In this document: in pieces, positions 1 to 7,177 of the stretch | How positions within the stretch are numbered: position 1 is the stretch's first letter | How the letters are laid out: every line of letters begins with the position of its first letter | NCBI GenBank assembly: GCA_963848415.1 | Contig: CAWKDN010000002.1 | Coordinates: 1-64,000, forward strand | DNA: 64,000 nucleotides | Origin: CAVQBC01 sp963848415 | GTDB taxonomy: Bacteria; Actinomycetota; Thermoleophilia; Solirubrobacterales; Solirubrobacteraceae | Direction: 5' to 3' | Translations under genes and position numbers: made by a program | The notes under the pieces: generated by a model | The model's input: only the letters and a program-made list of their open reading frames with translations | The model's database searches: none | What the model was told of the DNA's origin: nothing

Positions 1-523
1 CGCCCGCCCCGCGCTCGCCCGGCGCTGTGTGAGGATCGCGCGCCCGCGCTCCACCGGCTGAACTCGAGCGACTCTCACGGGTGACGCCCGTCGCGGCGTG
101 CCACAGGCGATCCCCCATTACCAGCGGCCATTTGCACTCATCCGTCGACCGATTCCGGCGGCGCCCGCCACGGCGCACCGGCGCAGCTTTCGCGCCGTAC
201 CCCTTGACGGACGCGTCCGGCTTTCCTAACCTGGGATTTGCTCAAGCGTCCTTCACCAATTGAAAGGGGCCTCCGCGGGACCGCCGGCTCGACTGGCGGA
301 CATCCGGGAGGCAAGCGTTCGAGCCCCTCCGACACAGCTCGAGCACCGGTTGGCCCGTTTCCGAGCCCGGGCCCACCGACCTCCTGTTCGAGCAACGCCG
401 TAGGAGCCCGCTGTGCAGCCGCCAGGTTGTACAGCGGGTTTCGCGGTGGCCCTCCGCGTCCGCTGTCGCGTGGCGCCAGGACGTGGGAGCATCCGAGCAC
501 GCGACCCGCAGGGAGGCAGCCGG
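1..523. other. Gene-free stretch; leader of first gene
   Basis: No convincing coding region is seen here; the open frames have no family resemblance and no ribosome site. The stretch holds a promoter-like pair at 204-232 and then about 285 bases before the first real gene, so it may be a long untranslated leader. A perfect 8-bp stem (CCCGCTGT at 407-414 with ACAGCGGG at 431-438) and a smaller CCGCC/GGCGG stem near 281-299 show it can fold. I do not recognise a known riboswitch or tRNA. Confidence 0.5.
204..232 (+). promoter_or_regulatory. Sigma-70-type promoter candidate
   Basis: TTGACG at 204-209 and TAACCT at 227-232 are separated by exactly 17 bases. This is one of the better -35/-10 pairs in the window and would drive the secreted-protein gene at 524 with a long leader. 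Confidence 0.55.
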
Positions 524-1192
524 ATGACCCGCCGCAGCATGCTCGCCGCCGCGCTCGCCACCGCGGTGTTCTCCATCGCCGCGCTGCCCGCCGTCGCCCA
601 GCCGCCGCCGGCCGACGACCGGGCAGCGGCGCGCGAGTTCTCCTACGCGGCCTACCGCCTGCGGGTGGCGGTCAAGGCCACCGTCCCGGAGATCGACCGG
701 CGCCTCGCGGCCGTCGACTGCTTCGACGAGCTCGACAGCTTCCCGGATCGCGTAGAGGACGAGCTCGCCGACCTCGTCGCCGCCGCCTACGTCGACGCGC
801 TCATCGGGCCCTCGGTGCCCGCCTTCGAGCGCTTCGTCGCCGAGCTCGCCAGGGTTCCGGTCGCCGACCCGGCCCTGCGGAGCGGCCGGGCCGCCTGGCG
901 GCGCAGGGCCGCCGACCTGGCGGCGCTGGCGCCCGTGCCCGCCGACCTGTGCGCCCAGATCGCCCGCTGGCGCAAGGCGGGCTACGCGCGCTCGGCCCGG
1001 CCTGCGCTGGACACCGGCCCGATCGAGCGGCTGGCAGAAGCCGACACCCGCGACCGCAAGCTCGCGGCTGCCGCTCGGCGCCTGCGCGAGCTGGGGGTCG
1101 CGCGGGGGACGGCGGAGCGCTTCACCGGCGACGCGATCTTCGAGGGCCTGATCGAGGAGTCCGAGCTGGGCGAGGAGGACGAGGAGACCTAG
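524..1192 (+). CDS. Secreted alpha-helical protein of unknown function
   Basis: A 222-residue protein with a classical signal peptide: Arg-Arg near the N terminus, a hydrophobic stretch, then an Ala-Val-Ala type cleavage site near residue 24. The mature part is rich in Ala, Arg, Glu and Leu, looks helical, and ends in an acidic tail. The start was chosen because GGGAGG at 511-516 lies 7 bases before ATG 524; a longer frame to 413 would put the signal peptide inside the protein. Its TAG overlaps the stop of the convergent regulator gene. I do not recognise the family. Confidence 0.7.
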   Translation: MTRRSMLAAALATAVFSIAALPAVAQPPPADDRAAAREFSYAAYRLRVAVKATVPEIDRRLAAVDCFDELDSFPDRVEDELADLVAAAYVDALIGPSVPAFERFVAELARVPVADPALRSGRAAWRRRAADLAALAPVPADLCAQIARWRKAGYARSARPALDTGPIERLAEADTRDRKLAAAARRLRELGVARGTAERFTGDAIFEGLIEESELGEEDEET

Positions 1193-1776
1193 CCCGGCCG
1201 CGCCGGATCGCTCTCGCCGGCCCCGAAGCGCAGCGTCAGCAGCGTGACCGACTCAGCGGCGCCGGCGCCGTTGCGCTCCCGTGCGGCCGCGGCGCGCTCG
1301 ATCTCACCGACCCGCTCGAGGAACTCCCGCAGCGCCGCGTCGAGCGCCTCGCGGCCCTCGGCGTCCAGCGCCATCGCCGAGCGCGCGACGCGCGCGTCGG
1401 CGCGCTCGAAGCCGCCGGCCTCGGTTGCGGCGGCCACCTCGCGCCCGGCGTCCTGCAGGGCCTGGGAGAGCAGCGTCCGGCGGATCGGGCCCGGCATCGC
1501 GGCCCAGTCCGATCCTGCGGTGACCGGCCGTGCCTCGGCCGTGTAGTGGTGCTCGACCGACCCGCGCTTCGGCGTCTCTGACACGAGCCGCACCAGCCCG
1601 AGCCGGTGCAGCGCCCGCACGTGGTAGGACACGTTGCCCAGCGGCGCGTCGAGCTCGCGGGAGAGCTCGCGCGGGCTGGCCACGCGGTCGTCCAACGCCA
1701 CGAGGATGCGCACCCGCAAGGGGTGGGTCAGCGCCTTGACCAGACGCGGGTCGGTCACGTCCTGCTCGAGCCCCAT
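1189..1776 (-). CDS. ArsR-type winged-helix transcriptional regulator
   Basis: A 195-residue regulator. Residues about 8-75 form a winged helix of the ArsR/HTH_20 kind: a helix with HPLRVRILVAL, a recognition helix around LGNVSYHVRALHRLGLVRLV, then a wing. The C-terminal part is helical and may form a dimer or ligand domain. ATG at 1776 is preceded by GGAGG (1784-1788) at 7 bases spacing. It is convergent with the secreted-protein gene and divergent from the rpiB-like gene 102 bases away, so it may control one of them. No metal-binding cysteine pair typical of ArsR sensors is seen. Confidence 0.75.
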   Translation of the reverse strand: MGLEQDVTDPRLVKALTHPLRVRILVALDDRVASPRELSRELDAPLGNVSYHVRALHRLGLVRLVSETPKRGSVEHHYTAEARPVTAGSDWAAMPGPIRRTLLSQALQDAGREVAAATEAGGFERADARVARSAMALDAEGREALDAALREFLERVGEIERAAAARERNGAGAAESVTLLTLRFGAGESDPARPG

Positions 1777-1878
1777 CTCCGAACCTCCAACGCCGCCCTC
1801 CGAGTGACAGCGGCCCGCGACTCTACCGGTTACGGCGGTGATACCGAGCCGGAAGGGGCCGTTGCCATACTGATCGCC

Positions 1879-2322
1879 ATGAAGCGGATCGCCGTCGCCG
1901 CCGACGAGCGCACGGGCGTCGCCGACGCCGTCGTGGAGGAGCTCGAGGCCCGCGGGCACCGGCTGCTGCTGCACGGCGCGCTCACGGGCGCCGAGCGCGT
2001 GGACTGGGCGTGGGCGACCGAGGCCGCCGCCCGCGACGTCGCCGAGGGGCGCGCCGAGCAGGCGGTCGTGTGCTGCTGGACCGGCACCGGCGCGTCGATC
2101 GCGGCCAACAAGGTGCGCGGGATCCGCGCGGCGCTGTGCCCCGACGCCGCGACCGCGGCCGGCGCCCGGCGCTGGAACGACGCCAACGTGCTCGCCCTCT
2201 CCCTGCGCACCGTCTCGCCCGCCGTGCTCGCCGAGATCCTCGACGCGTGGTTCGACGGCGTGCCCTCGGGGGCCGCCGACGACACCGCCAACGTCGCGCA
2301 TCTCGCCGAGATCGAGGGCTGA
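1879..2322 (+). CDS. rpiB: RpiB/LacA/LacB-family sugar-phosphate isomerase, divergent
   Basis: A 147-residue protein of the ribose-5-phosphate isomerase B family, which interconverts ribose 5-phosphate and ribulose 5-phosphate. The core CWTGTGASIAANK (66-78) and GIRAAL motifs are present, and the Cys at 66 matches the catalytic cysteine of E. coli RpiB. Two usual catalytic histidines are replaced: position 10 is Glu and position 99 is Trp (RRWNDANV instead of RxHND). It could act on a different substrate. CATACT at 1866-1871 lies 7 bases before ATG, so the mRNA may be leaderless. Confidence 0.7.
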   Translation: MKRIAVAADERTGVADAVVEELEARGHRLLLHGALTGAERVDWAWATEAAARDVAEGRAEQAVVCCWTGTGASIAANKVRGIRAALCPDAATAAGARRWNDANVLALSLRTVSPAVLAEILDAWFDGVPSGAADDTANVAHLAEIEG

Positions 2323-2370
2323 CCACGCAGCGGCGTCCTCCCGGCCTGCATCGCCTTACTGCTGCCTTCG

Positions 2371-3393
2371 TCACTCGACCGGCACAACCCCGCACACCGA
2401 CGGGCTAGGCGGGCACGAAGCGCACACGCCGCCGAGCTCGGACTCGGCGACCTCGCCGCGCTCGGCCAGCAGGTCGACGTGGCCGAGCACCTCGCTCAGG
2501 GTGAGGTAGGCCTGGGTGACCGCGACGTTGCCCCACATCTCCTGGGCGATCTCGTAGGCCGAGCGCGGCTGGGCGGCGATCAGGCCGGCGATCTTCGCCG
2601 CCCGGCGCTCGTGCAGCTCGAAGCGCTCGCCGATCAGCTGCGCGTGGCCGGTGACCGGCTCGCCGTGCCCGGGGAGGACCACGTCGGCCGGCATCGCCTG
2701 CGTCTCGCGCAGCGAGCGCAGGTAGGTCAGCAGCGCCCGTGGGCGCCCGTCGCCGGGATCGCCCGACTTGCCCCCGAGCGGGCGCGAGATCAGCGGGTTG
2801 GAGGAGATGTGGGCGATCAGGTGGTCGCCGCCGACGAGCAGCCGCCGCTCGGCGTCCCAGAAGACCGTGTCCGACGGCGAGTGCCCCGGCCGGTGCAGGA
2901 CCTCCCACTCGCGCCCGGCGAAGCCCAGGCGCTCGCCGTCGGCGAGCCGGCGGGTGACCGTGGTCGAGCCGCCCCACGCCCGGAAGGAGCGCGAGACGGC
3001 GCGCAGGGCGGTCACGACGTCGCGCGGGATCCCGTGGCGGAGCATCAGCGCCTCGGCGAGCTCGTCGTCGCGCTCGGCGTCGGCGCCGAAGTCCTCGATC
3101 ACCGGGGCGAGCAGGTCCAGCGCGCACACCTCGGCGCCCGAGCGCCGCGCGAGGATGTCCACCAGGCCGAGGTGGTCGATGTGCTGGTGGGTGATGACGA
3201 TCCGCTCGAGGTCCTCGATGCGGTGCCCGTGCGCCGCCAGCTCGCGCTCCAGGGCGTCCAGCGCCTTGCCGGAGTTCGGGCCGCAGTCGACCAGCGTCAG
3301 CGGCTCGTCCTCGACCAGGTAGCAGTTCACGCGCCCCACCGCGAACGGCGTGGGGATGGCCAGCCGGTGGATGCCGGCGGCCGCCGGCGTCAT
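2371..3393 (-). CDS. MBL-fold metallo-hydrolase with C-terminal winged helix
   Basis: A 340-residue metallo-beta-lactamase-fold hydrolase. The zinc motif HQHIDH lies at 69-74, followed by a His in RPGHSPSD, an Asp in VGGDHL and LPGHGE further on. Residues after about 265 form a small winged-helix-like domain as in LACTB2-type hydrolases. The extreme C terminus has three cysteines (CASCPPSPSVCG). Its ATG overlaps the TGA of the upstream phosphohexomutase (ATGA), so the two are translationally coupled. The substrate cannot be read from sequence. Confidence 0.8.
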   Translation of the reverse strand: MTPAAAGIHRLAIPTPFAVGRVNCYLVEDEPLTLVDCGPNSGKALDALERELAAHGHRIEDLERIVITHQHIDHLGLVDILARRSGAEVCALDLLAPVIEDFGADAERDDELAEALMLRHGIPRDVVTALRAVSRSFRAWGGSTTVTRRLADGERLGFAGREWEVLHRPGHSPSDTVFWDAERRLLVGGDHLIAHISSNPLISRPLGGKSGDPGDGRPRALLTYLRSLRETQAMPADVVLPGHGEPVTGHAQLIGERFELHERRAAKIAGLIAAQPRSAYEIAQEMWGNVAVTQAYLTLSEVLGHVDLLAERGEVAESELGGVCASCPPSPSVCGVVPVE

Positions 3394-4772
3394 GACCGGA
3401 TGAGCTCGAGCACCTGGTCGCGCCTGGCCTCCATGTCGGCCACCGACTCGAGGCTCTCCAGGCACAGGCGCAGCAGCGGCTCGGTGTTGGAGGCGCGCAC
3501 GTTGAAGTGCCAGTCGGGATAGTCGACCGAGACGCCGTCGAGATGGGTGATCTCCGCGTCGGAGAAGGTCGCCTCGATCGCGGCGATCCTCGCCTCCTGG
3601 TCGGCCACCTCGGAGTTGATCTCGCCCGAGATGAAGTAGCGCGAGCGGTAGGGCTCCACGAGCGCGGAGAGCGGCTCGCCGCGCTTGCCCAGCAGCTCGA
3701 GGATCAACAGCGCCGGGATCGTCCCCGAGTCCGCGCAGTAGAAGTCGCGGAAGTAGTAGTGCCCGGAGACCTCGCCGCCGAAGGCCATGCCCTCGTCGCG
3801 CATGCGCGTCTTGAAGAACGCGTGCCCGACCCGGTTCATCAGCGCCGTGCCGCCGGCGGCCGCCACGACGTCGGCGACCGCGCGCGAGGCGCGCACGTCG
3901 TAGAGGATCTCGGCGCCGGGCTCCTTCTCGAGGATCGAGGCGGCCAGCAGCGCGGTCATGAAGTCGCCGTCGACGAAGCGGCCGCTGTCGTCGATGAAGA
4001 AGCAGCGGTCGGCGTCGCCGTCCCAGGCGATGCCGAGGTCCGCGCCCTCGGCGCGCACGCGCTCGACGATGAAGCGCCGGTTCTCTTCCAGCAGCGGGTT
4101 GGGCTCGTGGTCGGGGAAGTCGCCGTCGGGCGTCCAGTAGGTGCGGACCAGCTCGAGCCCTTCGAGCCGGTCGAGGATCGGCCCGATCATCGGGCCGGCC
4201 ATGCCGTTGCCGCCGTCGAGCACGATCTTCAGCGGCCGCACCGCCGTCGGGTCGATGAACGAGAGCGCCTTGGCGTGGAAGCCGTCGGCGACGTCGACCT
4301 CCTCGACCGTGCCCGCCGCGCCGGGCGGCGGGTCGCCCAGGCCGGCCTCGAGCAGGCGGCGCAGGTCCTGGATGCCGGCGTCGCCCGACAGGGCGATGGC
4401 GCCCTGCTTGACCAGCTTGGCGCCCGTGTAGGCCTTCGGGTTGTGCGAGGCGGTGCACATCAGCCCGCCGTCGAGCTCGCGCGAGCCGACGAGGAAATAC
4501 AGCATCTCGGTGGGCACCTCGCCGGCGTCGAGCACGTGGGCGCCCTCGTCGGTGAGCCCGTCGCGGTAGCGCGCGGCCAGCTCCGGCGCCGTCAGGCGCA
4601 TGTCGCGCCCGAGCCCGACGCGCAGGTCGCCCACCGGCTTTGCGGCCAGCTCGGAGAGCACGCGCGCGAACGCGCGCCCGAGCCCGTAGGCGACCTCCGC
4701 GTCGATCTGCTCGCCGTAGAGCCCGCGGACGTCGTAGGCCTTGAAGATCTCTGGCGGCGCGGTGGGCGGCAT
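3390..4772 (-). CDS. Phosphomannomutase/phosphoglucomutase
   Basis: A 460-residue alpha-D-phosphohexomutase that moves phosphate between C6 and C1 of a hexose. The phosphoserine loop TASHNP is at 107-112, the metal loop DGDADR at 251-256, a sugar-binding GGEVSGHYYF follows near 335, and the phosphate-binding RASNTEPLLRL is near the C terminus; this is the full four-domain length. Whether glucose or mannose is preferred cannot be told. A TATCCT box (4788-4783) lies 10 bases before ATG 4772 with no ribosome site, so the mRNA is probably leaderless. Likely supplies sugar-1-phosphate to the divergent glycosyltransferase pair. Confidence 0.88.
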   Translation of the reverse strand: MPPTAPPEIFKAYDVRGLYGEQIDAEVAYGLGRAFARVLSELAAKPVGDLRVGLGRDMRLTAPELAARYRDGLTDEGAHVLDAGEVPTEMLYFLVGSRELDGGLMCTASHNPKAYTGAKLVKQGAIALSGDAGIQDLRRLLEAGLGDPPPGAAGTVEEVDVADGFHAKALSFIDPTAVRPLKIVLDGGNGMAGPMIGPILDRLEGLELVRTYWTPDGDFPDHEPNPLLEENRRFIVERVRAEGADLGIAWDGDADRCFFIDDSGRFVDGDFMTALLAASILEKEPGAEILYDVRASRAVADVVAAAGGTALMNRVGHAFFKTRMRDEGMAFGGEVSGHYYFRDFYCADSGTIPALLILELLGKRGEPLSALVEPYRSRYFISGEINSEVADQEARIAAIEATFSDAEITHLDGVSVDYPDWHFNVRASNTEPLLRLCLESLESVADMEARRDQVLELIRS

Positions 4773-4782
4773 GGGGCGGCGC

Positions 4783-4809
4783 AGGATACGCGAGGGCCCC
4801 GGGTATCCT
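4783..4809. promoter_or_regulatory. Divergent mirror-image -10 boxes
   Basis: AGGATAC (4783-4789) and GTATCCT (4803-4809) form a perfect 7-bp inverted repeat. Read outward, each arm is a TATCCT -10 box, 10 bases before the mutase ATG on the minus strand and 8 bases before the glycosyltransferase GTG on the plus strand. Both genes would be leaderless, and the two polymerases would compete for the same few bases. Confidence 0.6.
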
Positions 4810-4817
4810 GCCGCGCC

Positions 4818-5609
4818 GTGCCGGAGCCCGGACTGATCGAGCCGCAGCTCGCCGACCCCGCCGCGGTCAAGCGCGGGGCGAAGGTGATCGTCGTCATGCC
4901 CGCCCACAACGCGGCGCGGACGCTCGAGGCCACGCTCTCGGGGATTCCGGACGGCTGGGTCGACGAGATCATCCTGGTCGACGACAAGTCCTCCGACGAC
5001 ACCGTCGACCTCGCCCGGCGGCTGCCGATCTCGCTCGTCTGGCACCCGCACAACGTCGGCTACGGCGGCAACCAGAAGACGTGCTACCTGCAGGCGCTCC
5101 AGCGCGACGCCGACGTCGTGGTGATGCTCCATCCCGACGGCCAGTACGAGCCGTCGATCATCCCCAAGCTGATCGAGCCGATCCTGCGCGACCGGGCCGA
5201 CCTCGTGCTCGGCTCGCGCTTCCTGACGCCCGGCGGCCCGCGCGCGGGCGGCATGCCGTGGTGGAAGATCGTCGCCAACCGCTTCCTGACCACGGTCGAG
5301 AACCGGGTGATGGGGACGCAGCTGTCGGAGATGCACACGGGCTACCGCGCCTTCTCGCGGCGGCTGCTGCTGGAGATCCCGTGGCTGCGCAACTCGCTGG
5401 ACTTCGTCTTCGACACCGAGCTGCTCATGCAGGCCAGCCACTTCGGCTTGCGCTTCCTCGAGGTGCCGGTGCAGACCAAGTACTTCGAGGAGGCCTCCTC
5501 GGCGTCGCTGAAGCAGTCGATCGTCTACGGGCTCAAGACGCTGTGGACGGCGCTGAGGCTCGTGCTGCACCGCAACCGCCTCTGGCGGTCGCGCAAGTTC
5601 GTGCCGTGA
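4818..5609 (+). CDS. Family 2 glycosyltransferase, DPM1-like
   Basis: A 263-residue GT-A glycosyltransferase of the kind that moves sugar from a nucleotide donor to a lipid phosphate. VIVVMPAHNAARTLEATL (23-40) starts the Rossmann-like fold, LVDDKSSDDT (53-62) carries the nucleotide-binding acidic pair, LHPDGQYEP supplies the DxD-like metal site, and GSRFL follows. There is no obvious C-terminal membrane domain. GTG 4818 was chosen because TATCCT ends 8 bases upstream and no ribosome site is present. Its TGA overlaps the next GTG. Confidence 0.82.
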   Translation: MPEPGLIEPQLADPAAVKRGAKVIVVMPAHNAARTLEATLSGIPDGWVDEIILVDDKSSDDTVDLARRLPISLVWHPHNVGYGGNQKTCYLQALQRDADVVVMLHPDGQYEPSIIPKLIEPILRDRADLVLGSRFLTPGGPRAGGMPWWKIVANRFLTTVENRVMGTQLSEMHTGYRAFSRRLLLEIPWLRNSLDFVFDTELLMQASHFGLRFLEVPVQTKYFEEASSASLKQSIVYGLKTLWTALRLVLHRNRLWRSRKFVP

Positions 5610-6319
5610 GGGTCGTGATCCTCTGCGGCGGCCGCGGCACGCGCCTGCAGTCCGACGCGCCCGAGCTGCCCAAGCCGCTGGTCGAGGTCGGCGGTCGCCC
5701 GATCCTGTGGCACGTGATCCGGCTCTTCGCCCGCGCGACGCGCGAGGTGATCCTCTGCACCGGCTACCGCAGCGAGCTGATCGAGCGCTTCGCCGCGAGC
5801 ACCGACTGGCCGGCCGGCCTGCGCGTGCGCTGCGTGGAGACCGGCCTGGACACCCCGACGGGCGGGCGCCTGCACCGGGTGGCCGAGCTCGTGGGGGAGG
5901 AGACGTTCATGGTCACCTACGCCGACGGGCTCGCCGACCTCGACCTCGCCGCGCTGCTCGCGGCCCACCGGGCCGGCGGCGCGCTGGCCACCGTGACGGT
6001 CGTGCGCCCAGAGCTGCCCTTCGGGGTGGCCGAGCTGGCGGGCGACCGCGTGACCGGCTTCCACGAGAAGCCGCGCGCGCAGCAGTGGATCAACGGCGGC
6101 TTCTTCGTCTTCGAGCCCGGCGCCCTGGACTACCTGTCCGACGACGCCGTGCTCGAGCGCGAGCCGCTGCAGCGCCTGGCCGCCGACGGCCGGCTGCACG
6201 CCTTCCGCCACGAGGGCTTCTGGGCGTGCATGGACACCTATAAGGACGCCGTGGCGCTCAACGACCTGTGGACGGCGGGCGATCCGCCGTGGGCGCGGGG
6301 TGGCGCGGCCGCGGGCTAA
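5606..6319 (+). CDS. Sugar-1-phosphate nucleotidyltransferase, RfbF-like
   Basis: A 237-residue nucleotidyltransferase that joins a sugar 1-phosphate to an NTP. VVILCGGRGTRL at the N terminus is the NTP loop; PKPLVEVGGRPILWHVI is the sugar-binding region and resembles glucose-1-phosphate cytidylyltransferase (RfbF), as does EGFWACMDTYKD near the C terminus. It starts at a GTG that overlaps the TGA of the glycosyltransferase gene (GTGA), so the pair is coupled and likely works in one surface-glycan route. The exact nucleotide is not certain. Confidence 0.78.
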   Translation: MRVVILCGGRGTRLQSDAPELPKPLVEVGGRPILWHVIRLFARATREVILCTGYRSELIERFAASTDWPAGLRVRCVETGLDTPTGGRLHRVAELVGEETFMVTYADGLADLDLAALLAAHRAGGALATVTVVRPELPFGVAELAGDRVTGFHEKPRAQQWINGGFFVFEPGALDYLSDDAVLEREPLQRLAADGRLHAFRHEGFWACMDTYKDAVALNDLWTAGDPPWARGGAAAG

Positions 6320-6330
6320 CCTCTGCGGCC

Positions 6331-7080
6331 ATGGCCGGACACTCCAAGTGGGCGGGGATCAAGCACAAGAAGGCAATCGTCGACTCCCGGCGGGGCAAGC
6401 TCTTCACCAAGCTCGCGCGCGCGATCACGGTGGCCGCCAAGGAGGGCGGCGGGGACATCGAGGGCAACCCGGGGCTCGCGCTCGCCGTCCAGAAGGCGCG
6501 CGACGCCTCGATGCCCAAGGACAACATCGAGCGCGCGATCGCCAAGGGCACCGGCGAGGGCGCCGACGCCGACGCGCTCGAGGCGGTCGTCTACGAGGGC
6601 TACGGCCCCGGCGGCGTGGCGATCCTCGTCGAGGCGCTGACCGACAACCGCAACCGCACCGGCGCCGACATGCGCCACAGCTTCGGCAAGCACGGCGGCA
6701 ACCTCGGCGAGCCCGGGAGCGTCAGCTACCTGTTCGACAAGCGCGGCGTCGTCGTGGTCGACGGCGAGCGCTACTCCGAGGACGATCTGATGCCGGCCAT
6801 CGACGCCGGCGCCGAGGACATCGCGATGGACGACGACGTCTACGAGGTGCTCTGCGAGCCGGGCGACCTCGCGGCGGTGCGCGCGGCGCTCGACGCGGCC
6901 GGCGTCGAGGTCGAGGCGGCCGCGGTCGCCCAGCGGCCCAAGACGCTCGTCCCGCTCGACGAGGACGGCGCGCGGCGGCTCGTACGGCTGATCGAGGCGC
7001 TGGAGGACCAGGACGACGTCGACGCGGTGCACGCGAACTTCGACGTCGACGCCGACGTGCTCGAGCGCGTCGCCGGCTAG
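6331..7080 (+). CDS. yebC: YebC/PmpR-family protein
   Basis: A 249-residue member of the YebC/TACO1 family, known as DNA-binding regulators and, in recent work, as translation factors acting on proline-rich stalls. The signature MAGHSKWAGIKHKK opens the protein, KDNIERAI and YEGYGPGGVAI follow, and the length is normal. In Actinomycetota it usually lies just before ruvC; here a peptidase gene intervenes. TAACCT at 6317-6322 ends 8 bases before ATG 6331 and contains the TAA stop of the preceding gene, so the mRNA is probably leaderless. Confidence 0.92.
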   Translation: MAGHSKWAGIKHKKAIVDSRRGKLFTKLARAITVAAKEGGGDIEGNPGLALAVQKARDASMPKDNIERAIAKGTGEGADADALEAVVYEGYGPGGVAILVEALTDNRNRTGADMRHSFGKHGGNLGEPGSVSYLFDKRGVVVVDGERYSEDDLMPAIDAGAEDIAMDDDVYEVLCEPGDLAAVRAALDAAGVEVEAAAVAQRPKTLVPLDEDGARRLVRLIEALEDQDDVDAVHANFDVDADVLERVAG

Positions 7081-7122
7081 CTCAGCCTCAGGCAGCGGGA
7101 ATAGGGGCGGCGGCCGGCGCGT

Positions 7123-7169
7123 CCCTTGAGCGCAAGGGCCAAGGACCTGGCCGACCGCTCACCCAAGGG
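7123..7169 (+). promoter_or_regulatory. Leader with two competing partners for CCCTTG
   Basis: CCCTTG (7123-7128) pairs perfectly with CAAGGG at 7133-7138 across a 4-base loop, and equally with CAAGGG at 7164-7169, which contains the ribosome-binding AAGGGA of the following gene. The two pairings exclude each other, so the leader could open or close the start site. Confidence 0.35.
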
Positions 7170-7177
7170 AGTACATC

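Noticed and set aside
240..330. Possible tRNA, because of GCGTTCGAGCCC resembling a T arm
   Set aside because: No matching acceptor, D or anticodon stems could be built on either strand.
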